Assembly (NCBI GenBank): GCA_902362275.1
Contig: CABIWB010000003.1
Coordinates: 120,826-126,950 of the forward strand
DNA: 6,125 nt
Direction: 5' to 3'
Origin: Coriobacteriaceae bacterium
GTDB taxonomy: Bacteria; Actinomycetota; Coriobacteriia; Coriobacteriales; Coriobacteriaceae
Part shown: positions 5,665 through 6,125 of the stretch, piece after piece
How positions within the stretch are numbered: the first letter of the stretch is position 1
How the letters are laid out: each line of letters begins with the position of its first letter
Position numbers and translations under genes: made by a program
Notes under the pieces: generated by a model
Database searches by the model: none
What the model was told of the DNA's origin: nothing
Seen by the model: the letters and a program-made list of their open reading frames with translations, nothing else

Positions 5665-5754
5665 TGGTGTCGGAGGCGGGACTTGAACCCGCATGACCAA
5701 AAAGCGGTCACTAGCACCTCAAGCTAGCGCGTCTGCCAATTCCGCCACTCCGAC
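5665..5754 (-). tRNA. tRNA-Leu (anticodon GAG)
   Basis: Class II tRNA. The acceptor arms GTCGGAG/CTCCGAC pair perfectly. The anticodon stem CTAGC/GCTAG encloses loop TTGAGGT (anticodon GAG at 5718-5720). The long variable arm is TGACC, loop GCTTTTT, GGTCA. The T-arm is GCGGG, TTCAAGT, CCCGC, the discriminator base is A, and CCA is encoded at 5665-5667. It has its own promoter upstream and terminator downstream. Confidence 0.97.
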
Positions 5755-5811
5755 ATGCTATGTTGTTGATTCACGGTTCGTTTTGTTGGACCCGCGCGTT
5801 CAACGTAAAAG

Positions 5812-5860
5812 ATAATAACCTATGATTCGAGAACTGTGCAAGCACTTTTTTCAAAAAAGT
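5812..5860 (-). promoter_or_regulatory. Promoter of tRNA-Leu, with A/T-tract palindrome
   Basis: Minus strand: -35 TTGCAC (5836-5841), 18-nt spacer, -10 TATTAT (5812-5817; or TTATTA with 17 nt). Directly upstream is the perfect 17-nt palindrome ACTTTTTTGAAAAAAGT (5844-5860), probably an UP element. Transcription should start about 50 nt before the tRNA. Confidence 0.75.
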
Positions 5861-6052
5861 TTACGAATTTGTAAATGCGCTGGTAGATCTATATGTCCGG
5901 CCCCGTATCGGTGTTGCCTCCCGGCGCGTCCTCGGGCATGAGCGATATTTTGCTGCGCACTTCGTGCTGCAAAATATCGCTCCCCCTGCGGAATGCGCCG
6001 GGAGGCAACACCGATTCGGGACCTGCAAATACGTACTTCAGGCACAGTTCTC
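5829..6052. repeat. 11-bp inverted repeat GAGAACTGTGC flanking the large hairpin
   Basis: GAGAACTGTGC at 5829-5839 and its exact reverse complement GCACAGTTCTC at 6042-6052. The left copy covers part of the -35 and the spacer of the tRNA-Leu promoter. The 119-nt inverted repeat lies between the two copies. Confidence 0.5.
5902..6020. repeat. 119-nt nested inverted repeat (large hairpin or cruciform)
   Basis: The outer arms 5902-5927 and 5995-6020 match over 26 positions with one T-T mismatch. A symmetric 12 x 12 nt unpaired region follows. The inner arms 5940-5953 and 5969-5982 (GAGCGATATTTTGC and its complement) match perfectly over 14 bp. The tip has a small GCAC/GTGC hairpin with a TTC loop. 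No T-run flanks it on either strand, so it does not look like a terminator. It may be a palindromic repeat element, a structured RNA or a protein-binding cruciform. A short open frame crossing it (minus, 5851-6054) is an artefact of the repeat. Confidence 0.85.
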
Positions 6053-6077
6053 AAACATGTTCTGGGGCTGATACAAA
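6048..6077 (+). promoter_or_regulatory. Weak candidate plus-strand promoter for the gene beyond the right edge
   Basis: TTCTCA (6048-6053), an 18-nt spacer, and TACAAA (6072-6077) preceded by TGA as in an extended -10. Each hexamer matches consensus at only about four positions. The placement, upstream of a leader hairpin and a Shine-Dalgarno sequence, is the main support. Confidence 0.3.
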
Positions 6078-6084
6078 ATTTAGT

Positions 6085-6103
6085 GGCTCGGCTTTGCCGA
6101 GCC
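6085..6103 (+). repeat. Perfect 8-bp hairpin in the leader of an off-window gene
   Basis: GGCTCGGC, loop TTT, GCCGAGCC. No T-run follows on the plus strand, and on the minus strand only a weak AT stretch does, so a terminator role is unlikely. It ends 7 nt before a Shine-Dalgarno sequence and may affect translation or stability of the downstream message. Confidence 0.65.
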
Positions 6104-6110
6104 CTTGTAT

Positions 6111-6117
6111 AAGGAGG
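6111..6117 (+). promoter_or_regulatory. Strong Shine-Dalgarno sequence AAGGAGG at the right edge
   Basis: A perfect anti-16S match, followed by 8 nt (CCGGAGCT) to the end of the window. A start codon is expected at or just after the next base, giving a plus-strand gene divergent from tRNA-Leu. Nothing of its protein is visible here. Confidence 0.6.
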
Positions 6118-6125
6118 CCGGAGCT

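Noticed and set aside
5902..6020. Integron attC site, transposon end or CRISPR-like reading of the nested repeat.
   Set aside because: There are no repeated units, no target duplications that I can see at the flanks, no integrase or transposase in the window, and no attC core sites.
5851..6054. 67-residue minus-strand open frame.
   Set aside because: It spans the large inverted repeat and the tRNA promoter palindrome; composition is Arg/Ala-rich with no domain and no ribosome site seen.

Overview
The window is about 60% G+C and looks like a chromosomal segment of a Gram-positive actinobacterium. The class Coriobacteriia, and Collinsella in particular, is my best guess. This rests on codon and protein flavour, CCA-encoding tRNA genes and clear Shine-Dalgarno sites, not on a marker gene. 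Every gene I can support lies on the minus strand, so the text below reads from high to low coordinates.

Right end (5755-6125): an intergenic region with no credible gene. It holds a 119-nt nested inverted repeat (5902-6020), the promoter of the tRNA-Leu gene (5812-5860), and at the far right a hairpin plus a strong Shine-Dalgarno sequence (AAGGAGG, 6111-6117). The last two point to a plus-strand gene starting just outside the window. tRNA-Leu(GAG) follows at 5668-5754 and is closed by an intrinsic terminator at 5632-5653.

Middle (2435-5605): a two-gene signalling module. The first gene encodes a 781-residue soluble PAS-GAF-(GAF-like)-SpoIIE/PP2C phosphatase. The second encodes a 248-residue protein that joins a STAS (RsbV/SpoIIAA-type antagonist) domain to a HATPase (RsbW/SpoIIAB-type) domain in one chain. 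Together they have every enzymatic part of a partner-switching circuit: sensor phosphatase, phosphorylatable STAS serine and GHKL kinase. No sigma factor or other target is present. The phosphatase gene starts only 27 nt after the T-tract of the tRNA-Leu terminator, so its expression may depend on read-through.

Left-middle (1990-2380): a tRNA cluster Gly(GCC)-Cys(GCA)-Gly(GCC) behind one recognisable promoter. Each of the three tRNAs is followed by its own terminator-like hairpin, and the two tRNA-Gly copies are identical over 76 nt.

Left (115-1849): a GH13 alpha-glucosidase/oligo-1,6-glucosidase gene. Its catalytic motifs are all intact. However, the only start codon with a good Shine-Dalgarno sequence (ATG at 1849) is one base out of frame with the enzyme, across an A5 run. 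A 9-bp inverted repeat brackets the ribosome binding site.

A shared sequence, GCAAGNACTTTTTT on the plus strand (AAAAAAGTNCTTGC as read by the promoter), sits at the -35 of both tRNA promoters. It recurs at 11-24, which predicts another stable-RNA promoter leading out of the left edge.
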